From positions 62,001 to 126,000 of the forward strand of contig NZ_JAERSD010000003.1 of NCBI RefSeq assembly GCF_017912555.1: a stretch of 64,000 nucleotides of DNA, given 5' to 3'. This stretch comes from Bacillus sp. REN3 (lineage in GTDB: Bacteria; Bacillota; Bacilli; Bacillales; Cytobacillaceae). Below, one piece after another: positions 45,278-54,062 of the stretch. Both the position numbers and the translations under genes were made by a program. Positions within the stretch are counted from its first letter, which is position 1. Each line of letters starts with the position of its first letter. The notes under the pieces were generated by a model. The model made no database searches, was not told where the DNA came from, and saw only the letters and a program-made list of their open reading frames with translations.

Positions 45278-45448
45278 TTGGCTATGTTGGAGAACACTAT
45301 TGATTGTAGTGGAAGGCGCGAAGACTCCTGCGGGACTAGTAAGTCAACGGGAGACCCCGCAGGCGCCAAAGGCGCCGAGGAGCTCAGGGACTGCCAGCAA
45401 AGCGAAGTGCCTGGAACGAAAATCAACAGTCAAATTGATCATAGCCAA
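45278..45448. repeat. Dispersed repeat family A, copy 2 (best-defined)
   Basis: A 171-bp non-coding element bounded by TTGGCTATG (45278) and its exact inverse CATAGCCAA (45440-45448). Inside are TGGAAGGCGCGAAGACTCC, a CCTGCGGG / CCCCGCAGG inverted repeat, GCGCCAAAGGCGC, and AAGTGCCTGGAACG before AATCAACA. It sits between fdnI and fdhE. No reading frame is used. Confidence 0.8.
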
Positions 45449-45497
45449 AAATTTGGATTGCTGGATTTGGACAATTATAGGAAAGAGGTGCGGCAGG

Positions 45498-46307
45498 ATG
45501 AAAAAGTCTGTTGTCTCAAAAGAGTACCAAAAATTGCAGAAGGATATTATCAGGTTGCAGGAGCAATGGAAACAAGACCTGGATCCGGAAAGAGTCCAGC
45601 CAAAGCTTGACAAAGCAGCGATAGAGGCTGGGGTGCCAGTCATTGCTTTAGCGGCCATCGATTTTGATATTTCACTATTTTTACAGTGGATAGAGGATAT
45701 CGGCGGGTTATTATCGAAGTATCAACCAGAGCTGGAAAACCAGCTGGATTTGATCAGGCAATCCCTGAGTGAGGAAACGACAAAAAGGTGGATCGATGAG
45801 GCGTTCGCTTTCAACCATGTTTATTTTGCGAGTTTCGCAGAAGAAAAGGGTATCGATCCCTGGCTTCCGCAATTCATCGCGGAAACGGTGCTGCGGCCTT
45901 ACCTGCAGCTGACAGCAGAGAAAGTCCAGCCGGAAATCCATTACGCTGTTCATGGTACAGGCTGCCCGGTATGCGGGGAACCAGTCCGGCTTGCCCAGCT
46001 TGAAGAAAACGGGAAAAAGGTTCTCCACTGCCCGCGCTGCCTTGCCCACTGGCATGATAAACGCATCACATGTGCGCACTGCGGCAACGAGGACCATGAA
46101 TCCATCCAGTTCCTGACGATCGAGGGAGATGCTGCTTCCCAAATCCAGGTTTGTGAAGAATGCAAAGGGTATACTAAAATCATCGATACAAGACAGTATA
46201 TCGTGAAACCGACACCTGCGATGCTTGACTTGAATACGATCCACCTGGACTTTGTTGCCCAGGAAAATGGCTATCATGCTGCAGGAGAAACGAAGCCGGC
46301 AAACTAA
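45498..46307 (+). CDS. fdhE: FdhE, formate dehydrogenase accessory protein
   Basis: A 269-residue cytoplasmic protein with an N-terminal helical domain and a C-terminal rubredoxin-like part carrying four CxxC pairs (CPVC, CPRC, CAHC, CEEC) that bind iron or zinc. GTGCPVCGEPV and HWHDKRITCAHCGNEDHESIQFL are typical of the family. FdhE is required for maturation of membrane formate dehydrogenases. The ATG at 45498 follows GAAAGAGGTG; longer frames run back through the repeat element. Confidence 0.93.
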   Translation: MKKSVVSKEYQKLQKDIIRLQEQWKQDLDPERVQPKLDKAAIEAGVPVIALAAIDFDISLFLQWIEDIGGLLSKYQPELENQLDLIRQSLSEETTKRWIDEAFAFNHVYFASFAEEKGIDPWLPQFIAETVLRPYLQLTAEKVQPEIHYAVHGTGCPVCGEPVRLAQLEENGKKVLHCPRCLAHWHDKRITCAHCGNEDHESIQFLTIEGDAASQIQVCEECKGYTKIIDTRQYIVKPTPAMLDLNTIHLDFVAQENGYHAAGETKPAN

Positions 46308-46433
46308 TGGGTGTTAGCGGGCAGAATAGGATACAAAAGAATGACAGTCGCACTGCAGAAGTTGCGAATCAGGTAAAAAGACAATCGGCCATCATGCGAA
46401 GTGAACAGATAAACGAAAAGAAGGTGCTGTGGG

Positions 46434-47033
46434 ATGAAAGCTGGAGCAATCATCTTATCAGGCGGAAAATCCAGCAGGATGGGAACGAATAAGGCTCTAT
46501 TGAAATTTGCGGAAAAAACGAATGTTGAGAGAATCAAGGATGAGCTAAAACTTGTGTTCGATGATATAATCCTAGTAACGAATGATCCTGAAATCTATCA
46601 GTTTTTGAATATAAAGACAGTCACGGATGATTTTCCCGGGGAAGGGCCGCTGGCTGGAATCCATGCCGGTCTTGAAGCATCCGATTATGAGGAGAATTTC
46701 ATCGTGGCCTGTGACATGCCTTTTGTGTCCGCGGAGCTGGCTGAAAGCCTTGTCAAAGCGCTTAAGCACCATGATGCGGTCATACCAGTTGTGGAGGGAA
46801 GGCAGCATCCTCTGTTCGCGGCTTACCAAAAAAGGGTCGCTTCGGCAGCAAAGGAGAGCATTGAAAAAGGAGACCTGCGCATCAGGCAGATGCTTGGCGG
46901 GCTGGATGTCAGGTACCTTGATGAAGAAGATTTGCAGCTTTATTGCGAGCGTAGCCTTGACCTTGTATTCTTCAATATGAACCATCCTGAAGAATATGAA
47001 CATGCGAAAGAATGGGCTGAAAAAGAAAGATAG
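46434..47033 (+). CDS. mobA: Molybdenum cofactor guanylyltransferase
   Basis: A 199-residue enzyme attaching GMP to Mo-molybdopterin, giving the MGD cofactor needed by FdnG. AIILSGGKSSRMGTNKALL is the GTP-binding N-terminus (LAGGxSxRMGxdKA), FPGEGPLAGIHAGL the loop over the guanine, and VACDMPFVS the metal-binding Asp. It is followed 32 bases later by moeA. Confidence 0.95.
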   Translation: MKAGAIILSGGKSSRMGTNKALLKFAEKTNVERIKDELKLVFDDIILVTNDPEIYQFLNIKTVTDDFPGEGPLAGIHAGLEASDYEENFIVACDMPFVSAELAESLVKALKHHDAVIPVVEGRQHPLFAAYQKRVASAAKESIEKGDLRIRQMLGGLDVRYLDEEDLQLYCERSLDLVFFNMNHPEEYEHAKEWAEKER

Positions 47034-47065
47034 GTTTTCAGGTGCCAGAAAGGAAGTAAGGCAGC

Positions 47066-48298
47066 ATGCAATTTTTCAAAGTGAAAACAGTTGAGGAGAC
47101 CTTCGCATTAATCGATGAAAAAATCGGCAAAATCCGGGAAGTGGAAGTCCGACCGCTCGATGAAGCGCTCCATTATATCCTTGCTGAGGATGTGACCGCA
47201 ACAGAGAATGTTCCCGCTTTCGACCGCTCGACCGTCGATGGCTATGCGGTCATCGCAAGGGATACGTTCGGTTCGTCCGAATCGATGCCAGGCTTCCTGA
47301 ATGTCGCCGGTGAAGTCCATATGGGCGAAGAAGCGTCGAAGCCAGTGGGAAGAGGGGAAGCGATTTATGTTCCGACTGGAGGCATGCTGCCACCCGGGAG
47401 CGACAGCGTACTGATGATCGAACATTGCGAGGAAATCGGCGGACTGCTGAACACATATAAGCAGGTAGCGCCAGGAGAGAATGTCATCCGCGCCGGAGAA
47501 GATATCAGGGCTGGGGAAGTGCTGCTTACCGAAGGAACGAAATTGCGGCCTCAGGAGCTTGGAGCCCTGGCGGCACTTGGCATTTCCCAGGTGAAAGTCT
47601 ACCGTAGGCTGAAAGCTGCTTACCTTTCTTCAGGGGATGAAATCGTCCCTTATGAAACGAAGGAACTTGAAACAGGGCAAATCCGTGATATCAACTATCC
47701 AACCGTCAAGGGCCTTGCCAATGAGTGGGGAATCGATGTCATATACGGCGGGATCACCCGTGACGATTACGATGAGTTTTCCGCCAGGGCCCGTGAATTG
47801 TATGAACAGGCAGACTGCCTGATTCTATCCGGAGGAAGCTCGGTCGGAGCGAAGGATTATACGACCGAGGTCATCCAGTCGCTTGGAGATCCAGGGGTAT
47901 TTGTGCATGGCATCTCGATAAAGCCAGGCAAGCCGACGATCCTTGCGGTAGCGGATGGGAAGCCGGTCATCGGACTTCCGGGCCATCCCGCTTCGGCAAT
48001 GATCATCTTCAAGCTGTTTGGCGAACAGGTCTTCAAAAGGCTGAAAGGCGAAAACATCGAGCGCAAGCCTGAACGGATCTTTGCCAGGATCATGAAAAAT
48101 ATCCCTTCCTCTCCAGGCCGATCCGATTATATCAGGGTCCGGCTGCTTGAGAAGGATGGAGAATGGTGGGCCGAGCCGATCATCGGCAAATCCGGCCTGA
48201 TTACGACATTGGTGAAAAGTGATGGGATCGTTGAGATTGTTTCCGAAAAAGAGGGAATTTCCCAGGGAGAATACGTTCCAGTGATTCTGACGCGATAG
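47066..48298 (+). CDS. moeA: Molybdopterin molybdenumtransferase
   Basis: A 410-residue MoeA inserting molybdate into adenylated molybdopterin. VPAFDRSTVDGYAVIARD is the substrate-site motif, VPTGGMLPPGSDSVLMIEH lies in domain II, ILSGGSSVGAKDYTTEVI and GISIKPGKPTILAVADGKPVIGLPGHPASAMI form the MoaB-like domain III, and the beta-barrel domain IV closes the chain. It is followed closely by a second, fused moeA copy. Confidence 0.95.
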   Translation: MQFFKVKTVEETFALIDEKIGKIREVEVRPLDEALHYILAEDVTATENVPAFDRSTVDGYAVIARDTFGSSESMPGFLNVAGEVHMGEEASKPVGRGEAIYVPTGGMLPPGSDSVLMIEHCEEIGGLLNTYKQVAPGENVIRAGEDIRAGEVLLTEGTKLRPQELGALAALGISQVKVYRRLKAAYLSSGDEIVPYETKELETGQIRDINYPTVKGLANEWGIDVIYGGITRDDYDEFSARARELYEQADCLILSGGSSVGAKDYTTEVIQSLGDPGVFVHGISIKPGKPTILAVADGKPVIGLPGHPASAMIIFKLFGEQVFKRLKGENIERKPERIFARIMKNIPSSPGRSDYIRVRLLEKDGEWWAEPIIGKSGLITTLVKSDGIVEIVSEKEGISQGEYVPVILTR

Positions 48299-48311
48299 GG
48301 GGAGCCGCAAA

Positions 48312-50231
48312 ATGGACCGAATACGATACAACCGAAAAATCTACCTTGAGGACAAGCCGCGGGAAGAAGCCAGGAACGAAATACTGGCCGCCTTTGACTT
48401 GCCTCGGGAAAAAGAACGGATTCCGGCCGCCCGCGCGCTGGGCCGAATTACGGCGGAGCCTGTATTCGCGAATGTATCGATGCCCTTTTACCATGCGTCA
48501 GCAATGGATGGGATCGCCGTGAATGCTGAAGAAACATATGAAGCCCACGAACAGCGGCCGCTCCAGCTGAAAACAGGCAGCCAGTTCGTCTACGTTGATA
48601 CCGGGAATGCGATACCAGCTCAATTCAACGCGGTCATCATGGTCGAGGACATCCATGTGATCGATGAGGAAACAATCGAGATCATTGAACCAGCAACGCC
48701 ATGGCAGCATATCCGCCCGATTGGGGAGGACATTGTCCAGGAGGAAATGCTGTTCACGCAGGGACACAAGCTTCGTCCCGCGGACCTTGGCGCGCTCCTT
48801 GCGGCCCAGGTTACAGAAATCAGCGTCGTGAAGAAGCCGCTCGTGACCATCATCCCGACTGGGAACGAACTTATCAGTGCCGAATCTTCCTTATCCTCCG
48901 GCAGCATCATCGAATTCAATGGCACCGTGTTCAGCGCCTATGTCGAGGAATGGGGAGGGCAGCCATATCTTCATCCGATCGTGAAGGATGAACCGGAAAA
49001 AATCCGCGAGGCGCTGCTGAACGCCGTCGAGACGTCAGATATCGTCGTCATCAACGCCGGGTCATCAGCAGGCTCGAAGGACTATACCGTCCATATTCTC
49101 GAAGAACTGGGCGCCGTTTTCACCCATGGTGTCGCGACAAGGCCGGGGAAACCAGTCATCCTTGGCAAAATCAAGGATAGAGTAGTCGTGGGAGTGCCAG
49201 GATATCCTGTCTCCGCTTATCTCGCGCTTGAATGGTTCGTGAGGCCGCTTGTCTGCAAGTATCTGGGCACACCAGAACCCAAGAGGCCGGCACTGAAAGT
49301 GAAGCTCGGCCGCAGGGTAGTCTCCACCATGGGAGCAGAGGACTTTGTCAGAATGAATATCGGCTATGTGAATGGACAATTTGTCGCAAATCCGCTGACT
49401 CGCGCAGCAGGTGTCACCATGTCGCTTGTCAGGGCGGATGGGATACTTGTCGTGCCGCCAGACCAGCTTGGCTATGAGCAAGGCGATGAGGTCGAGATCG
49501 AGCTGTTAAGACCAGTCGAAGAAATCAAGAATGCGATTGTCTTCAGCGGCAGCCATGACCTGACCATCGATTTGCTGTCATCGCAGCTGAAAAAGCAGCG
49601 CACGGATATGAAAATTGTTTCTTCCCATGTAGGCAGCATGGCCGGTTTGATGGCAATCAGAAAAGGGGAGGCCCATGTAGCGGGCATTCATTTGCTTGAC
49701 CCGGATACAAAGGAATATAATATTTCCTATGTGAAAAAAATGCTTGGCGGGCAAGACGCAGTCCTCTATCCATTTTTAAAAAGAACGCAAGGGTGGATGA
49801 TCCCAAAAGGGAATCCGCTTGGAATAGAAAATGTCAATGACCTTGCGGCGAAGGGCGCGGATTTCGCCAACAGGCAGAAAGGCGCCGGTACAAGGATCCT
49901 GTTTGATCTGCTGTTAAGGGAAGCAGGCGTCTCAGCCGACCAGATCAATGGTTATGACCGTGAAATGTTCTCGCATCTGAGCGTTGCGGCAGAAGTGAAA
50001 GGAAATGAAAAGGCAGCCGGTCTCGGGATCCATCCAGCGGCCAGGGCGATGGGACTTGATTTCATCCCGGTTGCCGATGAGAATTACGATTTGCTGATGA
50101 CAAGGGCATTCTTTGACAGTGAAAAGGGTATTTGGTTAAGGTCGGTGATCCAGTCAGAAGCCTTCAAGGCAGAAGTCGCCAAAATCGGCGGTTATGCGGT
50201 CGTCGAAAACCCGGAACCCATTCTTTTTTAA
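48312..50231 (+). CDS. MoeA-like protein fused to a periplasmic-binding-like domain
   Basis: A 639-residue two-part protein. Residues 1-405 are MoeA-like (MPFYHASAMDGIAVNAEET, VINAGSSAGSKDYTVHIL, GVPGYPVSAYLALEWF). Residues about 410-639 are a PBP-like domain of the kind in molybdate regulators and binding proteins (IVFSGSHDLTIDLLSSQL, GSMAGLMAIRKGEAHVAGIHLLDPDTKEYN, FANRQKGAGTRILFDLLL). It lacks a signal peptide, so the binding domain is cytoplasmic and may present molybdate or tungstate to the MoeA part; that is inference. It follows moeA by 13 bases. Confidence 0.9.
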   Translation: MDRIRYNRKIYLEDKPREEARNEILAAFDLPREKERIPAARALGRITAEPVFANVSMPFYHASAMDGIAVNAEETYEAHEQRPLQLKTGSQFVYVDTGNAIPAQFNAVIMVEDIHVIDEETIEIIEPATPWQHIRPIGEDIVQEEMLFTQGHKLRPADLGALLAAQVTEISVVKKPLVTIIPTGNELISAESSLSSGSIIEFNGTVFSAYVEEWGGQPYLHPIVKDEPEKIREALLNAVETSDIVVINAGSSAGSKDYTVHILEELGAVFTHGVATRPGKPVILGKIKDRVVVGVPGYPVSAYLALEWFVRPLVCKYLGTPEPKRPALKVKLGRRVVSTMGAEDFVRMNIGYVNGQFVANPLTRAAGVTMSLVRADGILVVPPDQLGYEQGDEVEIELLRPVEEIKNAIVFSGSHDLTIDLLSSQLKKQRTDMKIVSSHVGSMAGLMAIRKGEAHVAGIHLLDPDTKEYNISYVKKMLGGQDAVLYPFLKRTQGWMIPKGNPLGIENVNDLAAKGADFANRQKGAGTRILFDLLLREAGVSADQINGYDREMFSHLSVAAEVKGNEKAAGLGIHPAARAMGLDFIPVADENYDLLMTRAFFDSEKGIWLRSVIQSEAFKAEVAKIGGYAVVENPEPILF

Positions 50232-50233
50232 TC

Positions 50234-50396
50234 GCTATGTAAAAGGACATGTTGATTTTTTGATTCCTTGATGGTTTGGAGCGGAAGGCGCGAAGACTCC
50301 GGCAGGGAGTATGGGCAAAGGGGATCCTCGGCACGCCAGCGGAAAGCCAAATGCCTGAATACGGAAAGTCAACAATCGATATGAACCCAGCCTTTC
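50234..50396. repeat. Dispersed repeat family A, copy 3
   Basis: It shares GGAGCGGAAGGCGCGAAGACT (50279-50299), GCGGAAAGCCAAATGCCTG and AAGTCAACAATCGAT with the other copies. The left end GCTATGTAAAAGG and right end CCCAGCCTTTC are degenerate forms of the terminal repeats. It lies between the fused moeA gene and moaE. Confidence 0.7.
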
Positions 50397-50409
50397 AATA
50401 AAATAAGTC

Positions 50410-50595
50410 CAGGAAATGTCCACCCCCTAGCCCATCAAGACGTTTGGCCTTGCCAACGGTGTCAAAGGATGGCTACACTAACAAGTCCTTCAAAGGACAC
50501 GGTCGTCCTGGTGCCGGCGTTGCCACAGGAGGTGGCGATCCTGGCCGGCCGGCGCCTGTCGGGGCTGACCAAGGTGCTTACGCTTTTTGTTCTGG
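50410..50595. repeat. Dispersed repeat family B, copy 1
   Basis: A non-coding element with CCCCCTAGCCC at the left, and GCGCCTGTCGGGGCTGACCAAGGTGCTTACGCTTTTT at the right (50546-50588, read with interruptions). The right block matches 61893-61926. It ends a few bases before the moaE ribosome site, so it may act as leader or terminator. Confidence 0.65.
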
Positions 50596-50623
50596 CGGAT
50601 CAATTTTTTTGAGGTGAAAAAGG

Positions 50624-51088
50624 ATGAATTATGAAATAGCAAAAGAACCAATCAACGTTCAGTCCGTCATTGATAAGGTGGTCCAGCGTGATGCCGGGGC
50701 CATTACGACCTTCATTGGGACCGTCCGCGAGATGACAAAGGGCAAGAAGACGCTCTACCTGATTTATGAAGCGTATGAGCCGATGGCAATCAAGAAGCTT
50801 GAACAGATCGGGACGGAAATCCAGGAGCGCTGGAAGGGCTCCCGGGTCGCCATCACCCACCGGATCGGCAAGCTTGACATCACCGATATTGCAGTGGTGA
50901 TTGCCGTTTCGACACCTCATCGAAACGATTCTTATGAAGCGAACAGGTATGCAATCGAACGGATCAAGGAAATTGTGCCGATATGGAAAAAAGAACATTG
51001 GGAAGATGGCCAGGAATGGATTGGAAACCAGTTAGAAACTGTCTCATATCCGACAGGAAAACCGGAGGAGAGGGATCTTAATGAATAA
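50624..51088 (+). CDS. moaE: Molybdopterin synthase large subunit
   Basis: A 154-residue MoaE. DAGAITTFIGTVREMTKGK is the opening fold, LIYEAYEPMA the dimer region, HRIGKLDITDIAVVIAVSTPHR the core, and PIWKKEHWEDGQEWI holds the catalytic lysines (KKE). With MoaD it turns cPMP into molybdopterin. It starts after TTGAGGTG and overlaps moaD by eight bases. Confidence 0.95.
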   Translation: MNYEIAKEPINVQSVIDKVVQRDAGAITTFIGTVREMTKGKKTLYLIYEAYEPMAIKKLEQIGTEIQERWKGSRVAITHRIGKLDITDIAVVIAVSTPHRNDSYEANRYAIERIKEIVPIWKKEHWEDGQEWIGNQLETVSYPTGKPEERDLNE

Positions 51089-51314
51089 CATTTTATTCTT
51101 TGCTAATTTGCGTGATGAAGCAGGCCATGAATCAGTCGAAATCGAAGCAGCAGGAAAAACAGTCGCTGAACTGAAGAAAATCGTCGCTGATCAATATGGT
51201 CTCCAAAAACTTGATACAGCAATGACGGCCATCAATGAAGAATTCGCATCAAATGAAGAAGTGATCAAAGAAGGAGATACAATCGCCTTCATTCCGCCGG
51301 TGAGCGGCGGCTGA
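51081..51314 (+). CDS. moaD: Molybdopterin synthase sulfur-carrier subunit
   Basis: A 77-residue ubiquitin-fold protein ending in the required Gly-Gly (IPPVSGG), which MoeB adenylates and then a sulfurtransferase thiocarboxylates. ILFFANLRDEAGHES is the first strand. It overlaps moaE and lies directly before the moeB hairpin. Confidence 0.95.
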   Translation: MNNILFFANLRDEAGHESVEIEAAGKTVAELKKIVADQYGLQKLDTAMTAINEEFASNEEVIKEGDTIAFIPPVSGG

Positions 51315-51327
51315 TCCAAACGGCATT

Positions 51328-51397
51328 CCCAGCGCCTTCTTCCTCTTGGCAGGAGAGCGTGCATGCAAGCGCGCTTCCATGAGGAAGGGGCGCTGGG
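51328..51397 (+). terminator. Long hairpin between moaD and moeB
   Basis: Outer stem CCCAGCGCC / GGCGCTGGG (9 bp perfect), continued by CTTCCTC / GAGGAAG, around a GC-rich loop, and followed by TATTTTTG. It looks like an intrinsic terminator or attenuator within the Moco operon, 35 bases before moeB. Confidence 0.7.
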
Positions 51398-51431
51398 TAT
51401 TTTTGCAGAAGGAATTTTTGGAGGTATGAAC

Positions 51432-52451
51432 ATGTCAGAAAGATATTCACGCCAGACGCTGTTTCCTCCGATTGGCAAGGCAGGCCAGGAAAAAATCCGC
51501 AGCAAGCATGTACTCATGATCGGGGCAGGTGCTCTCGGTTCGGGAAATGCCGATATATTGGTCAGGGCCGGCGTAGGCCGCCTGACGATTGTCGATCGTG
51601 ATTATGTTGAAGCGAGCAATCTGCAGCGCCAGCAGTTATATACAGAAGAAGATGTCGCAGCCAAACTCCCGAAGGCCGCAGCAGCAGAAAAGCGGCTGAG
51701 GGCAATCAACTCGGAGGTCGAAATCCAGGCCTTCATTGCCGATGCCACTCCTGAAAAACTGGAAGAGCTTGCGGAGGGTGTCGATTTGATCATTGATGCG
51801 ACCGATAATTTCGAAACAAGGATGGCCATCAACGACATTTCGCAAAAGTACAGGATTCCATGGATTTATGGTGGATGTGTCGGGAGCTTCGGGATGAGTT
51901 TTTCCATCATTCCAGGAAAGACACCCTGCTTGAACTGTCTGCTAAAAAAACTCCCTCTCCAGGGGATGACCTGCGATACTGGCGGCATCATCGGTCCCGC
52001 AGCGCAGATGGTCATTGCCCATCAGGGAGCAGAGGCGCTGAAAATCCTTGTAGAGGATTGGGATGCCGTCAGGACCTCATTTGTCAGTTTCGATGTATGG
52101 CGGAACCAGTATACAAGCATGAAAATGTCGAAAGCGAAGGATCCAGGCTGCCTGTCGTGCGGCGAAAATCGGACCTATCCGTATTTGGATGTCGAGAATA
52201 TGACGAAGACATCGGTCCTGTGCGGAAGGGATACCGTCCAAATCAGGCCGCCGCACCAACAGCGCCTGAACTTGCAGGAGACAGCTGAGCGGCTGCAGGC
52301 TCTTGGCTATCAGGTGAAAGGGAACCCCTATCTCGTTTCTGCCGAAATGGAAGAAAATCGGATGGTCATTTTCCAGGATGGCCGCGCATTGATCCACGGC
52401 ACGAAGGACCTGGCCCATGCAAGGAGCATCTACCAGCGCTTCTTTGGCTGA
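51432..52451 (+). CDS. moeB: MoeB/ThiF-type adenylyltransferase
   Basis: A 339-residue E1-like enzyme activating the MoaD C-terminus with ATP. SERYSRQTLFPPIG is the family start, GAGALGSGNADILVRAGVG the nucleotide fold, DRDYVEASNLQRQQLY the ATP/Mg site with the R-finger, and DATDNFETRMAIND the acceptor region. CLNC and CLSC provide the zinc site. The last 70 residues (ENMTKTSVLCGRDTVQIRP) are a small extra domain common in Bacillus homologues. The ATG at 51432 is seven bases after GGAGG. Confidence 0.9.
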   Translation: MSERYSRQTLFPPIGKAGQEKIRSKHVLMIGAGALGSGNADILVRAGVGRLTIVDRDYVEASNLQRQQLYTEEDVAAKLPKAAAAEKRLRAINSEVEIQAFIADATPEKLEELAEGVDLIIDATDNFETRMAINDISQKYRIPWIYGGCVGSFGMSFSIIPGKTPCLNCLLKKLPLQGMTCDTGGIIGPAAQMVIAHQGAEALKILVEDWDAVRTSFVSFDVWRNQYTSMKMSKAKDPGCLSCGENRTYPYLDVENMTKTSVLCGRDTVQIRPPHQQRLNLQETAERLQALGYQVKGNPYLVSAEMEENRMVIFQDGRALIHGTKDLAHARSIYQRFFG

Positions 52452-52556
52452 AGAACAGGTGCCTTGAAGAACGCGCAAACCCCCTGCCAAGCCCGGCAGG
52501 GGGTTTCTATATGAACGATCCGGAATGGACCGGTTGGCTAATAGGATGAAGGACTT

Positions 52557-52886
52557 TTATTTTGCTTCATCTGAAGCGACAAGAACCAGTCGGCCTTTGT
52601 CCAATTCGACTTCATATTGCTCAGCCTCTTGCTTCGAAAGGCCAAGTGATTCGAACTTGGAACGAAGCTCGTCGCCCCGTGACTTGAACATGTTGCCGAT
52701 GGAATCAAAGAAACCTTGCTCCTTGAAGCCCATATCGCCTGTTTCTGTTGCATCAGTCAAGTGCTCGCTCCGATCTTCGTCATGCGCGAAAATATAGATG
52801 TTTTCCTTAGCGAATCCTTGTGCTTCAAGTGCGCTGATTTTTTCAGTTGCTTGCACGCCATTTTCAACTACTTCTACTTTTAACAT
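52557..52886 (-). CDS. YflT-type general stress protein (heat-induced YflT domain)
   Basis: A 109-residue soluble protein of the general stress 17M family. VVENGVQATEKISALEAQGFAKENIYIFAHDEDRSEHL is the conserved N-terminal half and LSKQEAEQYEVELDKGRLVLVAS the C-terminal motif. In B. subtilis the homologue belongs to the sigma-B stress set; its biochemical role is unknown. The ATG at 52886 is eight bases after AGGAGG; another two codons earlier is too close to that site. Confidence 0.9.
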   Translation of the reverse strand: MLKVEVVENGVQATEKISALEAQGFAKENIYIFAHDEDRSEHLTDATETGDMGFKEQGFFDSIGNMFKSRGDELRSKFESLGLSKQEAEQYEVELDKGRLVLVASDEAK

Positions 52887-53057
52887 AGTCATTTCCTCCT
52901 TGTTAGGTCTTAAGATTGATAGCTGGAAGGATGAACCTCCCGTATTCTATAAGTATATATAACCGTTCTCCACTTGATTAAACATGGCCTTGCCTGTGTA
53001 AAGAAGGTGCCGCCCGGAAAAAAGCGGGTAAAATGGGGTAAGGAAAGGAGTCTGGTC

Positions 53058-53741
53058 ATGATGGCAATTTTAGAAAATGGCTGGTCGCTGCTACTTGAAG
53101 ACGAATTCGGGAAACCGTACTGCCGGGAGCTGCGCGAGTTCCTGAAAGAAGAATATGCCGCAGCAACCGTTTATCCGGAAAAGGATGATATTTTTAACGC
53201 GCTCCGTTATACGGATTATGAGGATGTCAAAGTCGTCATTCTCGGGCAGGATCCCTATCACGGACCTGGACAGGCGCATGGCTTAAGCTTTTCCGTCAAG
53301 CCAGGCGTCAAACTGCCGCCATCCTTACGGAATATTTTCAAAGAGCTGGAGGCAGACCTTGGCTGCGAGATTCCCGACAATGGCTATTTGAAAAAATGGG
53401 CCGATCAGGGCGTGCTCTTGCTGAACACTGTCCTGACTGTGAGAGAGGGAGAAGCGAATTCCCATCGCGGCAAGGGCTGGGAAATATTCACGGATAGAGT
53501 GATCACCCTCTTGAATGAACGCGAAAAGCCGGTCATATTCATCCTGTGGGGCAAGCCTGCCCAAACCAAACTGAAGCTGATTGATGAAAGCAGGCACTAC
53601 ATCATCACATCCGTCCACCCTAGCCCGCTTTCAGCCAGAAGAGGCTTCTTTGGCAGCAAACCGTTCTCGAAAGCCAATGCAATACTCCGTGAACGGGGTG
53701 AAAAAGAAATCGACTGGCAAATCGAAGATCTGCAAGGTTAA
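53058..53741 (+). CDS. ung: Uracil-DNA glycosylase
   Basis: A 227-residue family 1 UDG removing uracil from [24 protein letters not shown] is the catalytic water-activating loop with Asp and the uracil pocket. [12 protein letters not shown] contains the uracil-binding Asn, and [18 protein letters not shown] is the DNA-intercalation loop. The ATG at 53058 is seven bases after AGGAAAGGAG; the frame upstream is open but not family-like. Confidence 0.97.
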   Translation: MMAILENGWSLLLEDEFGKPYCRELREFLKEEYAAATVYPEKDDIFNALRYTDYEDVKVVILGQDPYHGPGQAHGLSFSVKPGVKLPPSLRNIFKELEADLGCEIPDNGYLKKWADQGVLLLNTVLTVREGEANSHRGKGWEIFTDRVITLLNEREKPVIFILWGKPAQTKLKLIDESRHYIITSVHPSPLSARRGFFGSKPFSKANAILRERGEKEIDWQIEDLQG

Positions 53742-53755
53742 AGAGAAAGACGCAG

Positions 53756-53775
53756 ACCCTGGGGAAAACCAGGGT
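53756..53775 (+). terminator. Terminator after ung
   Basis: Stem ACCCTGG / CCAGGGT, six-base loop, then TTTTCTTTTT. Confidence 0.85.
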
Positions 53776-53966
53776 TTTTCTTTTTCGCCCGATTTAAGAG
53801 GGCCACCCTGTCTATTCTTTCCCCTGGACCGAGCCAGAATGATGTTTCCAGCAAAACAAGCGAATAGCTGGGAAAATCGGGTGCGGGAGGGATGTCCAAG
53901 AGGGGAGGATGGATGAGCTGGATATCTCCTCTAAAGCAAGATAAGGATGAGCCCGTGGATTCGACA

Positions 53967-53982
53967 TGTTTCACGTGGAACT
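53967..53982. other. Candidate parS (Spo0J/ParB) site
   Basis: TGTTTCACGTGGAACT matches the 16-bp palindrome TGTTTCACGTGAAACA at 14 positions. ParB sites cluster on the origin-proximal part of bacillus chromosomes, and the ung block lies in that part of B. subtilis. Confidence 0.6.
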
Positions 53983-54062
53983 GACAGCCTGGTCGAATTT
54001 TTTGAAAAAGTAGGGTAGAATGAAACGGTATGGTGCGAATGATTGGCGGGATTATTTTAGAT

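Noticed and set aside
45240-45497. N-terminal extension of FdhE
   Set aside because: The frame is open back to 45240 but runs through a family A repeat; a good ribosome site precedes 45498 and the family starts there.
50400-50623. Molybdenum cofactor riboswitch before moaE
   Set aside because: The structured sequence there matches a second copy at 61.8 kb before lipL, so it is a dispersed repeat and not a Moco-specific leader.
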